A stretch of DNA of 40,361 nt, taken from Carboxylicivirga mesophila (GTDB taxonomy: Bacteria; Bacteroidota; Bacteroidia; Bacteroidales; Marinilabiliaceae). How positions within the stretch are numbered: the stretch's first letter is position 1; the number at the start of each line of letters is the position of its first letter. The position numbers were made by a program, and so were the translations under genes. The notes beneath the pieces are model-generated. The model was not told the DNA's origin. It was given only the letters and a program-made list of their open reading frames with translations, and ran no database searches. Positions 1-7,478 of the stretch are shown piece after piece. The DNA lies in NCBI RefSeq assembly GCF_018271975.1, contig NZ_JAGUCN010000038.1, forward strand, positions 1-40,361. The letters run 5' to 3'.

Positions 1-123
1 AAGGCTACAGTGGATGCTGTTGAAAAAGCCATTGCCACAGTGGGGCACGATACAGAGCACCACAAAGCCGATGATGAGGTATACGATAACCTGCATGGGT
101 GTTGTCAGTACGAACGTTTTTAA
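1..123 (+). CDS. C-terminal end of probable heavy-metal-associated (HMA) domain protein, partial
   Basis: The first reading frame is open from the window edge to a TAA at 121-123. It encodes 40 residues ending in DNLHGCCQYERF. The stretch VEKAIATVGHDTEHHKADDEVYDNL followed by a CC pair resembles the C-terminus of small Bacteroidota HMA (MerP/CopZ-like) proteins, in which a ferredoxin-like metal-binding domain is followed by a short tail ending in CC. The CxxC metal motif that would prove this lies upstream of the window, so the assignment rests on the tail alone. The gene converges on the minus-strand hypE gene, and a hairpin at 128-159 separates them. Confidence 0.45.
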   Translation, partial: KATVDAVEKAIATVGHDTEHHKADDEVYDNLHGCCQYERF

Positions 124-127
124 ATAC

Positions 128-159
128 AACAGGCTGTCGGAACTAACTGACAGCCTGTT
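128..159. terminator. Terminator hairpin between convergent genes
   Basis: An 11-bp perfect stem (AACAGGCTGTC at 128-138, GACAGCCTGTT at 149-159) with a 10-nt loop starts 4 bp after the stop of the HMA-like gene and lies 26 bp beyond the stop of the convergent hypE gene. The T-rich tail is better on the plus strand. The position suits a bidirectional terminator. Confidence 0.7.
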
Positions 160-185
160 TGCATTTCTGAAAACTTCAAGAAAGT

Positions 186-1097
186 TTACCCGCCAATCAT
201 TGCCTTGACACCATAGGATTCAAATATGGCAATGATTTCCTGCAAACGCTCTGCAGAGGGTTCGGCCATTTCGCCTTTATCATATGCTTCGCCCAGTTTC
301 TCGTATTTCTTCTCCGCAATATTATGAAATGGCAGAAGGTTAACCAGCGGCTTTTTACCTTCTAATGTTGCAATGAATTGGGCTGATTCGCGGATGTTCC
401 GGTCGTCATCGTTCACTCCTTTAATTAAAGGAATACGAATATTCAGGTCAACACCAGTGGCAGCAAGACTCTTGAGATTAGCCAGAATTTTCTCATTGGG
501 CATGCCGGTCCATTGGCGGTGCTTGTCCGTGTTCATCATCTTTAAGTCGTACAAAAAATGGTCGGTGCGTTTGGCCACTTCCATCAACACCTCCGGTTTG
601 GCATAGCCGGTGGTATCCACACAACGATGAATACCTTCTGCACCGCAGGCATCCAGCAATGGGATAAGGAACTCATGATGCAGCAGGGGTTCACCACCAG
701 AGAAAGTTACGCCACCTTCTGATTTGTCCATCAGCATGGTTTCTTTTTTGATCTGCTTCATGATCTCTTCCACACTCATCAAACGACCTGTCATCTCTAT
801 GGCTTTGGTTGGGCACACTTCGGCGCAGGTGCCACAAAGGGTGCATAAATCGCCGTCTGTTACAATACCATCCGGTGTGAGTGTCAGTGCCTTCTCGGGA
901 CAATGTTTCACGCATTCTTCACAGGCAATGCACTTGCTGTTATTGTACATTTTCTGCTGTTGCTTGAGCTGACTCTCCGGGTTGTGACACCACCTGCAAC
1001 GTAAAGGACATCCTTTCAGGAAAATCGTGATGCGAATGCCCGGCCCGTCATTGATGGCGTAGCGTTTGATATCAAATATTAAACTTGGTAGTTCCAT
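186..1097 (-). CDS. hypE: Glycyl-radical enzyme activating enzyme (radical SAM), HypE-like
   Basis: A 303-residue activase that uses S-adenosylmethionine and a [4Fe-4S] cluster to place the glycyl radical on its partner enzyme. The radical SAM motif CX3CX2C is at C30, C34 and C37. Two ferredoxin-type clusters follow, CxxCxxCxxxCP at about residues 56-67 and 85-96, and then the FSGGEP SAM-binding motif. The two extra ferredoxin clusters are typical of activases of the dehydratase or lyase type of glycyl-radical enzyme, and separate it from plain PflA. The start was placed at [15 protein letters not shown] because homology begins there; the frame is open further upstream, but that part does not look like protein. 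The gene lies 170 bp downstream of the hypD-like gene on the same strand and is probably co-transcribed with it. The partner assignment rests on this context. Confidence 0.9.
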   Translation of the reverse strand: MELPSLIFDIKRYAINDGPGIRITIFLKGCPLRCRWCHNPESQLKQQQKMYNNSKCIACEECVKHCPEKALTLTPDGIVTDGDLCTLCGTCAEVCPTKAIEMTGRLMSVEEIMKQIKKETMLMDKSEGGVTFSGGEPLLHHEFLIPLLDACGAEGIHRCVDTTGYAKPEVLMEVAKRTDHFLYDLKMMNTDKHRQWTGMPNEKILANLKSLAATGVDLNIRIPLIKGVNDDDRNIRESAQFIATLEGKKPLVNLLPFHNIAEKKYEKLGEAYDKGEMAEPSAERLQEIIAIFESYGVKAMIGG

Positions 1098-1267
1098 TTG
1101 CTTGACCAATAATATGGTTGTTTGTCGTTTTATTAAACTTATAGCTGCTGGCTGATAGTGATTTACATAGTGCTTAAATAATTTAGTGGATACACTTATC
1201 AATCTGTCTCACTTCTCACATCTTATTAAAACACTTTTGCCTTCTGCCTAATAACTATTAAACTTTT

Positions 1268-3790
1268 TTAAAACGATTCATTCTCTGTTCTGTCAATGAC
1301 TTCCTGCTGTAAATCGGCATTCATATCGTTGAAATAATCACTGTAACCCGCCATACGCACCAACAGATCTTTATAATCCTCAGGTGATTCCTGGGCTGCC
1401 CGCAATGTGGCAGTATCCACAATGTTGAATTGTACATGGTGGCCACCCATTGTAAAATAACTGCGTATCAGCTTACCCATCTTGGTAATGTCTTCATCAC
1501 GCTTTAACAAGCTTGGCAGGAAGCGCATATTAAGCAGTGTACCTCCCGAACGGGTGTGATCCAGCTTTGTTAATGAGCGAATCACCGCTGAAGGGCCGTT
1601 CACATCGCATCCATGTGATGGCGAGGTACCATCCGAAATGGATTTACCGGCTAAACGGCCATTTGGTGTGGCACCCATCACTTTACCAAAATACACGTGG
1701 CAGGTAGTTGAAAGCATATTCAGGTGGTATTTTCCACCTTTGATATTGGGCTTACCATCTATGGTTTTGACCAAATCATCGTAAACACGCAGAGCAATAT
1801 CATCAGCATATTCATCATCATTGCCAAAGAAGGGAGTGCGGTTAACAATGGTTTGGCGCAGGATTTCGTCACCTTCAAAGTTGTTGGCCACTGCGTTTAA
1901 AATGCGCTCCATGTCAAAGGTCTTCTTTTCAAAGACATGGTGTTTGATGGTTGATAAACTGTCGGTCACTGTTCCAAGTCCTGTACATTGGATGTAATTG
2001 GTGTTGTAGCGTGGTCCGCTATTATAATAGTCACGACCATTGGCAATACAATCTTCAATAACCACCGACAAGAAGGGAGCCGGCGCATATTTGGCGAACA
2101 TGGTATCGATGTAGTTGCTCACGCGCATTTTCTGGTCAACAATAAACTCCAGCTGCTTTTTGAAGGCCGCATATAGCTCGTCATAACTTTTAAAGGTTCT
2201 TGGATCGCCTGTTTCGCAGCCGGCCATTTTTCCGGTTACCGGATCAATGCCGTTATTAAGCGTAACTTCAAGAATCTTAGGTACATTGAGGTAGCCGGTG
2301 AGTACATAGGCTTCTTTTCCAAATGCGCCTACCTCAATGCAGCCACTGCAACCGCCTTCTCTGGCATCAGTAAGAGACTTGCCCTGTGCCAGCATCTCGG
2401 TAATATAGGTTTCGGGACTGAAAACAGAAGGATAACCATGTCCTTGTCGAATCACTTTGCAGGCAGCATTCAGGAACTTATCAGGTGTAACATGGCTGAT
2501 ATGTACCGACGAACCAGGCTGTAGCAGGTGCAGTTCTTCCACCACTTCGAGCATAATGTATGAAACTTCACTCACACCATCAGAGCCATCGGCTTTTACA
2601 CCGCCAATGTTAATGTTGGTAAAGTCATTGTAGGTGCCACTTTCTTTGGCTGTGATGCCCACCTTAGGTGGAGCAGTCTGGTTATTCACTTTAATCCACA
2701 TGCAGCTGATCAGTTCCTTGGCCTCTTCGCGGGTGAGTGAACCTTCAGCCAGCTCCTTTTCGTAGAATGGTGCCAGATGTTGGTCGAAGTGCCCCGGATT
2801 CATAGCGTCCCAACCATTCAATTCGGTGATGGTGCCAAGGTGAACAAACCAATACATCTGTATGGCTTCGTGTAGTGTACGTGGTGCATGGGCTGGTACC
2901 CGGCGGCATACCTCGGCTATTTTTAGCAGCTCGGCTTTTCGCTTTGGATCTGATTCCGTTTGCGCCTTTTCCTCGGCCAGGGCAGCATGGCGCTCGGCGA
3001 AGAGAATGACTGCATCGCAGGAGATATCCATGGCCTTTAGTTCTTCCGCCTTGTTGTTGGCATCCGGATCGATGAGGTAGTCCAGCGAATCCAGGTGAGC
3101 TTTGATATCCTTTTTGAAATCCAGCATGCCTTTTTTGTATATCTTACCATCCAGGCACGTGTGGCCCGGTGCTCGTTGCTCCATAAACTCGGTGAATAGT
3201 CCGGCTTCATAAGCACGTTTCCATTCCTCGGGCACATGGTTGAAAATACGCTCCCGTTGGGTCCGCCCCTGCCAGTAAGGAATGACCTCCTGCTCATAAG
3301 TATCAATGTCCTCCTGGTTGATTGTGTAACGCTGTTGGTCGCGCGTGTTGAGCACATGAAAATCTTCCACACTGTGACAGGTCAGCTCGGGGAAGGTAGG
3401 CACGGCCTTTGGCTTCGGACCGCGTTCGCCAACTATCAGTTCATCATCACCCATATAGAGTGTCTTCTTCTGACAATGATCCAGAAAGGTGAGGGCACGT
3501 AACACCGGAATAGAATGTTTGCCGTAGTGTTCTTTGTAGAATGCTGTTTGGTGCAGAGCCCGTTCAATGGAGATGCTTGGTTCAGCTTCAAAACTTAGCT
3601 TGCGAAGTCGCTGAATACGTGGATTCATACCCGGACCAAGTTTATCGCCCAGGGGTTGGTAAAAATTACCTTCTGATGAGGCCGAACGTTCAGCTGTTTT
3701 TGCCGATTCTTCTTTGCCTAACAGTTCTTTGATGGTTGGCAGACCTGCGCCATTGGGATCAGGACGGCCTTTTCTATTTTGTGTTAACAT
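1268..3790 (-). CDS. hypD: Glycyl-radical dehydratase, probable trans-4-hydroxy-L-proline dehydratase
   Basis: A cytoplasmic glycyl-radical enzyme of 840 residues from this start. It carries the thiyl-radical loop GGCSGCIEVG (C484, E486) and the C-terminal glycyl-radical loop RMAGYSDYF (G815). The string FTEFMEQRAPGHT matches characterised HypD: F202 and H210 correspond to F152 and H160 of the Clostridioides difficile enzyme. The same offset maps C484 and E486 onto its C434 and E436, so the assignment is well supported. HypD removes water from trans-4-hydroxyproline to give pyrroline-5-carboxylate, which ProC can reduce to proline. The chosen ATG gives about 50 residues before the HypD-like core; a later ATG at 3628 would give the usual size of about 786 residues. 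No proC or hydroxyproline transporter is in the window. A different substrate remains possible. Confidence 0.85.
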   Translation of the reverse strand: MLTQNRKGRPDPNGAGLPTIKELLGKEESAKTAERSASSEGNFYQPLGDKLGPGMNPRIQRLRKLSFEAEPSISIERALHQTAFYKEHYGKHSIPVLRALTFLDHCQKKTLYMGDDELIVGERGPKPKAVPTFPELTCHSVEDFHVLNTRDQQRYTINQEDIDTYEQEVIPYWQGRTQRERIFNHVPEEWKRAYEAGLFTEFMEQRAPGHTCLDGKIYKKGMLDFKKDIKAHLDSLDYLIDPDANNKAEELKAMDISCDAVILFAERHAALAEEKAQTESDPKRKAELLKIAEVCRRVPAHAPRTLHEAIQMYWFVHLGTITELNGWDAMNPGHFDQHLAPFYEKELAEGSLTREEAKELISCMWIKVNNQTAPPKVGITAKESGTYNDFTNINIGGVKADGSDGVSEVSYIMLEVVEELHLLQPGSSVHISHVTPDKFLNAACKVIRQGHGYPSVFSPETYITEMLAQGKSLTDAREGGCSGCIEVGAFGKEAYVLTGYLNVPKILEVTLNNGIDPVTGKMAGCETGDPRTFKSYDELYAAFKKQLEFIVDQKMRVSNYIDTMFAKYAPAPFLSVVIEDCIANGRDYYNSGPRYNTNYIQCTGLGTVTDSLSTIKHHVFEKKTFDMERILNAVANNFEGDEILRQTIVNRTPFFGNDDEYADDIALRVYDDLVKTIDGKPNIKGGKYHLNMLSTTCHVYFGKVMGATPNGRLAGKSISDGTSPSHGCDVNGPSAVIRSLTKLDHTRSGGTLLNMRFLPSLLKRDEDITKMGKLIRSYFTMGGHHVQFNIVDTATLRAAQESPEDYKDLLVRMAGYSDYFNDMNADLQQEVIDRTENESF

Positions 3791-4114
3791 TGTTGACGTT
3801 TTAAAGATAGTTCTACGGGTTAAATACATACAGGAGCGGTTATGTAGCGCTACCATTTTAGTATTTACAATAATTCAGAAAATAGTATAAAGAGATGCTG
3901 GCTTGATGGATTCAAACCAAACGGCTAGAATTGCTTATAGAACATTAAGCATTCAAATAAACAGCGGTATCCTTTTATGTTGTGCGAATGACTCACCATA
4001 AACGTATTTAGAACAATGCCAAAGTTGCACAAAAATGATTTGATTGCAAATAGCTATTTCGCTTTTTTTAGGAGTTGACGGTTATTTTATCCTATTGGTT
4101 AAAAGCGGATAGTG
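3791..4114. other. Intergenic region upstream of hypD
   Basis: No gene is visible. A perfect 10-bp palindrome, GTAGCGCTAC (3844-3853), lies about 54 bp upstream of the hypD start and could be an operator. No clear TAnnTTTG box was found on the minus strand. Confidence 0.4.
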
Positions 4115-4855
4115 CTAGTTTTCGTTTAGAATAAACCGGTTTTCAGGAATGATAATCTCTACTCGTGGTGCTTTATTATTCTCCGGTTCAGGTCTGTTTT
4201 GCTGACGTGCGCGCTGTTTGCGTATTTTAATGACTTCTTTGCGGTAGTCCTTATATTTCTTACAAAAGTCATTGTAGTTGATGGGCTCTTTGTGATCAAA
4301 TGGGCGGTATAATAGACCTTCTGCATCGCTGATTTCAATCGTTTCAGCTGTGTAGCTAAGTACATCATCTGTAGTAGTTACTTTTAGTACCACACCTGGC
4401 AAACCATGAATCTTCCACGGGGCTGCTGTAAACGGCAAATCAGTGGTGTAGAGAGCTTTGTATTCACGGCCTCTGAATTCTGCAAAGGCCGTTTTACAAG
4501 GGTATTCCAGTATAGTGTCTCTGTCATTGGTTGTATTCCATTTAAACAGATTTAGTTGTTCTTCAATAACCAGGTTATCACGCCCCAGGCTTTCTTCATA
4601 AATCAGGTATTCATTGGTATAATCTTTAAATAGTCTGGTTGAATCGGCAGTTTGCTTATATCGGATATTTTTGCCGGCACCCACCTTTGTTAACCTGATA
4701 GTGTAACTTAATACCTGGTTGTTTTGTGCCTGTAACTCCATCATATAGGTATTGGGTTTGGCGTGGTTGATATAGTTATATCTTATTTTAAGCGTTTGTT
4801 GAGCATTTAGTGCTGTTATTAGAAAGGTGGCTAGAATAAGTGCGGCTGTCTTCAT
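4115..4855 (-). CDS. GLPGLI family secreted protein
   Basis: A 246-residue protein with an N-terminal signal peptide (MKTAALILATFLITALNAQ). The middle contains AAPWKIHGLPGVVLKV, the signature of the GLPGLI family (Porphyromonas-type family), in which a GLPG motif follows a conserved W. The usual preceding pattern is also there: a conserved aromatic/FRG segment (AFAEFRGREYKALYTTDLPF). These proteins are exported to the periplasm or envelope of Bacteroidota; no biochemical function is established. The C-terminus is lysine- and arginine-rich and then ends in a short beta-like stretch. It stands alone, divergent from the TrmB gene to its right. Confidence 0.85.
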   Translation of the reverse strand: MKTAALILATFLITALNAQQTLKIRYNYINHAKPNTYMMELQAQNNQVLSYTIRLTKVGAGKNIRYKQTADSTRLFKDYTNEYLIYEESLGRDNLVIEEQLNLFKWNTTNDRDTILEYPCKTAFAEFRGREYKALYTTDLPFTAAPWKIHGLPGVVLKVTTTDDVLSYTAETIEISDAEGLLYRPFDHKEPINYNDFCKKYKDYRKEVIKIRKQRARQQNRPEPENNKAPRVEIIIPENRFILNEN

Positions 4856-5115
4856 TTTTGTGTTGTGATTTTTGTTTTGTCCTACGATTTAATTCTATCA
4901 AGGTTTGGTTTATTCCCTTGCAAAATGGTGGTAAGTACAAGATTTTTAATAGAAGTTTTGATTGTCAGTGACTAGTAATGTTCACAATTCATTATACAAA
5001 GTTTCGGGGTGTATTTCTTAAAAGTTGATGCATTACTGTTAATGGCAGAAATTGATAAAAATCTATTTTAAAGTTTAATGATGTATAATTAAATTGGTTA
5101 CTTTGTTGTACTTTA

Positions 5116-5130
5116 ACTACAGTGAGTAGT
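5116..5130. promoter_or_regulatory. Inverted repeat ACTAC-N5-GTAGT upstream of first trmB-like gene
   Basis: A perfect 5+5 bp inverted repeat with a 5-bp spacer ends 14 bp before the ATG. The same repeat with the same spacing precedes the second TrmB gene at 6641-6655. A repressor bound here would lie at the start of the transcript. It is inferred to be the binding site of the TrmB proteins themselves. Confidence 0.6.
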
Positions 5131-5144
5131 AAAAAATAGAATGT

Positions 5145-5924
5145 ATGAAGACTTTTAACCAACTCGATAGTCTAAAGGAATTTGGATTTTCACACAACAC
5201 CATTAAGGTGTACGATGCACTGCTTCATTTGGGTGAGGCCACAGCATCAGTCTTAGCTAAAGAGGCGCAGGTTCCTACCTCAAAAGTATATATTATATTG
5301 GATCAACTTGTAGAGAGAGAGTTATGTTATATGGAGCAAGGCTCCAAAAGAGTATTTAAACTCATAGATCCGACCGTTGGTTTTAAGAAACTACAAGAGG
5401 AAGAGAAGCATAGAATTAATATGCTTGAGGATATATCGAAACAATGTGGTGAATTGTTTGCTTCTAACCTTAATAGTGAAGTAGAAAAAAGTATTAAGGT
5501 TGTTACATCGAAACATGCCATTATGAATGCCTTCTACGAACTGTTTGAAACAGCACAGGAAGGAGCAGTTGGTTTTATGCGTGGGCCTTATTTGATTGAT
5601 TTAAATAAAAAACACTCGCTAAACGATCCTCAGGTGCAATCCATTCAGAAAGGCTGCAAGTATCGCTCTATCTACGAAATTGGCGATGAGTCAGATGAGC
5701 GAATAAGAGAGATTGCCAATTACTTTAAAGCAAAAGGAGAGGAAGTGCGAATTCATCCTAAGCTTCCCATTAAAATGGCCTTGTTTGATAATAGTAAATT
5801 GTTTATTGCTTTTAGCCATGAGTCTTCGTCAGGAGCTATTGCCATATTTCTGGAGCATCCTGACATGGCCAGTTTGTTTAAGATGATTTTTGAGATGTAT
5901 TGGAAGGAAGCTGAAGAGATTTAA
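5145..5924 (+). CDS. TrmB family transcriptional regulator (copy 1)
   Basis: A 259-residue one-component regulator. Residues 1-75 form the TrmB winged helix-turn-helix, with the typical pattern FGFSHNTIKVYDALLHLGEATASVLAKEAQVPTSKVY. A coiled linker follows, rich in E, K and L. The C-terminal effector domain (about 110-259) has the LPIKMALFDNSKLFIAF pattern seen in TrmB sugar-sensing domains. In archaea and some bacteria TrmB proteins bind sugars and control their uptake and use; the ligand here cannot be read. The protein is a close paralogue of the one encoded at 6669-7454, so a tandem duplication is likely. An ATG also occurs 4 bp upstream, but out of frame. The inverted repeat at 5116-5130 suggests autoregulation. 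Confidence 0.88.
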   Translation: MKTFNQLDSLKEFGFSHNTIKVYDALLHLGEATASVLAKEAQVPTSKVYIILDQLVERELCYMEQGSKRVFKLIDPTVGFKKLQEEEKHRINMLEDISKQCGELFASNLNSEVEKSIKVVTSKHAIMNAFYELFETAQEGAVGFMRGPYLIDLNKKHSLNDPQVQSIQKGCKYRSIYEIGDESDERIREIANYFKAKGEEVRIHPKLPIKMALFDNSKLFIAFSHESSSGAIAIFLEHPDMASLFKMIFEMYWKEAEEI

Positions 5925-6591
5925 GCGGTATATCTTAATAATGCTACTCATGCTTATTAAACTGCTAAATAACTCACTTAATGCATAAGCGTTATGTTTT
6001 TTGGTGTAGATTAAACTTTAGTATGTATCTTTGTTTGGCTGATAATAGCGGGTATTGTTATGCTCGTTTATATTCCTTTATTCAGCATTGTTCTAGTATA
6101 TTATACGGCGGCAAGGCAGCAGTCTGACTTATTGTTTTAGTCTATATGCAACACATGTGTTGTGTTTAATAAACTGAATTTGATTAAAATTTATGACTCA
6201 CATTGAGCTGAAAGGCTGATTTACAGTTAATAAATTTAGAGCAATAGTGAATTGATGCGTTATAATTTGAAGCATAAATCAGTAATTTATTTAGGCTTCT
6301 TTATCCCAGTTGCAAAAGTATTTCTCTTCGTGTAATTGACTCAAAAAAACCCGCTATTTTTTTGTCAATATGCACTTGCAACTTGCTATTTATAAGCGTT
6401 CTGAGTTTAATATTTTACGTCGTACTTAGATTAATAATTGTACAAGTGCTGCAGAAGTCTCTATCAGCTTGTGATATGAATTCCTGAATTAGTTTTAAGT
6501 TGATGTTACTTATAATATTCATATATAGTTGATTAGTGGGGTGTTTGTGGCGAGAGAAAAGATGAAATATTTCGTAAAAATTGCACAATTG

Positions 6592-6622
6592 TTTTTGTGG
6601 AATAAAAAATATACTACATTTG
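6592..6622 (+). promoter_or_regulatory. Bacteroidota-type promoter of second trmB-like gene
   Basis: A TTTTTG box (6592-6597) is followed after 17 bp by TACATTTG (6615-6622), a full match to the TAnnTTTG -7 consensus used by the Bacteroidota housekeeping sigma factor. The spacer is slightly shorter than the usual 19-21 bp. The predicted transcript starts just upstream of the inverted repeat at 6641-6655. Confidence 0.55.
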
Positions 6623-6640
6623 GGGGTAGAAAAATAATAA

Positions 6641-6655
6641 ACTACCAAAGGTAGT
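6641..6655. promoter_or_regulatory. Inverted repeat ACTAC-N5-GTAGT upstream of second trmB-like gene
   Basis: A perfect 5+5 bp inverted repeat with a 5-bp spacer, ending 13 bp before the ATG and starting 18 bp after the -7 box. It is the second instance of the motif at 5116-5130. The position just after the predicted transcription start is typical of a repressor site. Confidence 0.65.
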
Positions 6656-6668
6656 AAAATAAATAAAT

Positions 6669-7454
6669 ATGAACCTCGATTTCCTCAATGCACTTACCGA
6701 CTTTGGATTTTCCAAGAATACGATTAAGGTATATGATGCCATTCTGCAATCAGGAGAAGCCAGTGCAACAGCAATTGCAAGGCATGCAGATGTTCCAACT
6801 TCAAAAGTCTATTCAATACTGGAGCAACTGATCGAGAAAGAATTCTGTTATGTTGAGCAAAATCCGAAGCGATTATTTAAGCTAATTGATCCGAGTATAG
6901 GGTTTAAGAAACTGGAGCATGAACAAAAGAGCCGGCTGGAGAAAATTCATCATTTGTCAGAACGATGTGCGGATGTGTTTAAGCAAAATTCAAATGAAAC
7001 AGTAGGTAAGAGTATTAAGGTGATCACTTCCAAACATGCTATTATGAGTACTTTCTATGAGCTGTTTGAGAATACTCAGCAAGGTGCTGTTGCTTTTATG
7101 AAGGGACCATACCTCACTGATCTGACTAAGAAAAACTCCTTGAATAGTGCACAAATCCGCTCTATTCAAAATGGGTGTAAATACCGTACCATCTACGAAA
7201 TTGGAGAAGAAACGGAGGAGGATATTCGCCGGATTGCAAAGTATTTCAGTACTAAAGGTGAGGAAGTGCGCATCCATCCGAAACTTCCGATAAAAATGGC
7301 ACTGTTTGATGATACCCAATTATTTATCGCCTTGCAGCATAATTCAACTTCAGGAGCTATAGCTATAATTCTAAATCATCCCGAAATGGCGGGGCTTTTC
7401 AGTATGCTTTTTGAGCTTTTTTGGGAGCAAGCCATCGATATTCATAATTCTTAA
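6669..7454 (+). CDS. TrmB family transcriptional regulator (copy 2)
   Basis: A 261-residue paralogue of the protein at 5145-5924, with long identical blocks in the effector domain (for example GEEVRIHPKLPIKMALFD). The N-terminal winged HTH (LNALTDFGFSKNTIKVYDAILQSGEASATAIARHADVPTSKVYSILEQL) is also conserved. The recognition-helix region (ADVPTSKVYSILEQL here, AQVPTSKVYIILDQL in copy 1) differs little, so both may bind the same site. The giant protease gene starts 24 bp downstream, so the two are probably co-transcribed and the protease may be under control of this regulator. The ligand is unknown; sugar or another small molecule is possible. Confidence 0.88.
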   Translation: MNLDFLNALTDFGFSKNTIKVYDAILQSGEASATAIARHADVPTSKVYSILEQLIEKEFCYVEQNPKRLFKLIDPSIGFKKLEHEQKSRLEKIHHLSERCADVFKQNSNETVGKSIKVITSKHAIMSTFYELFENTQQGAVAFMKGPYLTDLTKKNSLNSAQIRSIQNGCKYRTIYEIGEETEEDIRRIAKYFSTKGEEVRIHPKLPIKMALFDDTQLFIALQHNSTSGAIAIILNHPEMAGLFSMLFELFWEQAIDIHNS

Positions 7455-7478
7455 TAATAAGTTCTTTAACAATTAACT

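Larger units (their letters stand above)
5925..6668. other. Intergenic region between the two TrmB genes
   Basis: About 740 bp of AT-rich DNA with stops in all frames and no convincing gene. A 77-residue minus-strand frame (6415-6648) overlaps the probable promoter and lacks protein-like character. The only signals seen are the promoter and operator at 6592-6655. Confidence 0.55.

Noticed and set aside
1098-1202. Longer N-terminus for the activase
   Set aside because: The extra 35 residues precede the conserved [15 protein letters not shown] start of activases and do not resemble any family member.
6415-6648. Minus-strand 77-residue frame before the second TrmB gene
   Set aside because: It covers the probable promoter and operator of that gene and has low-complexity, non-protein-like sequence.
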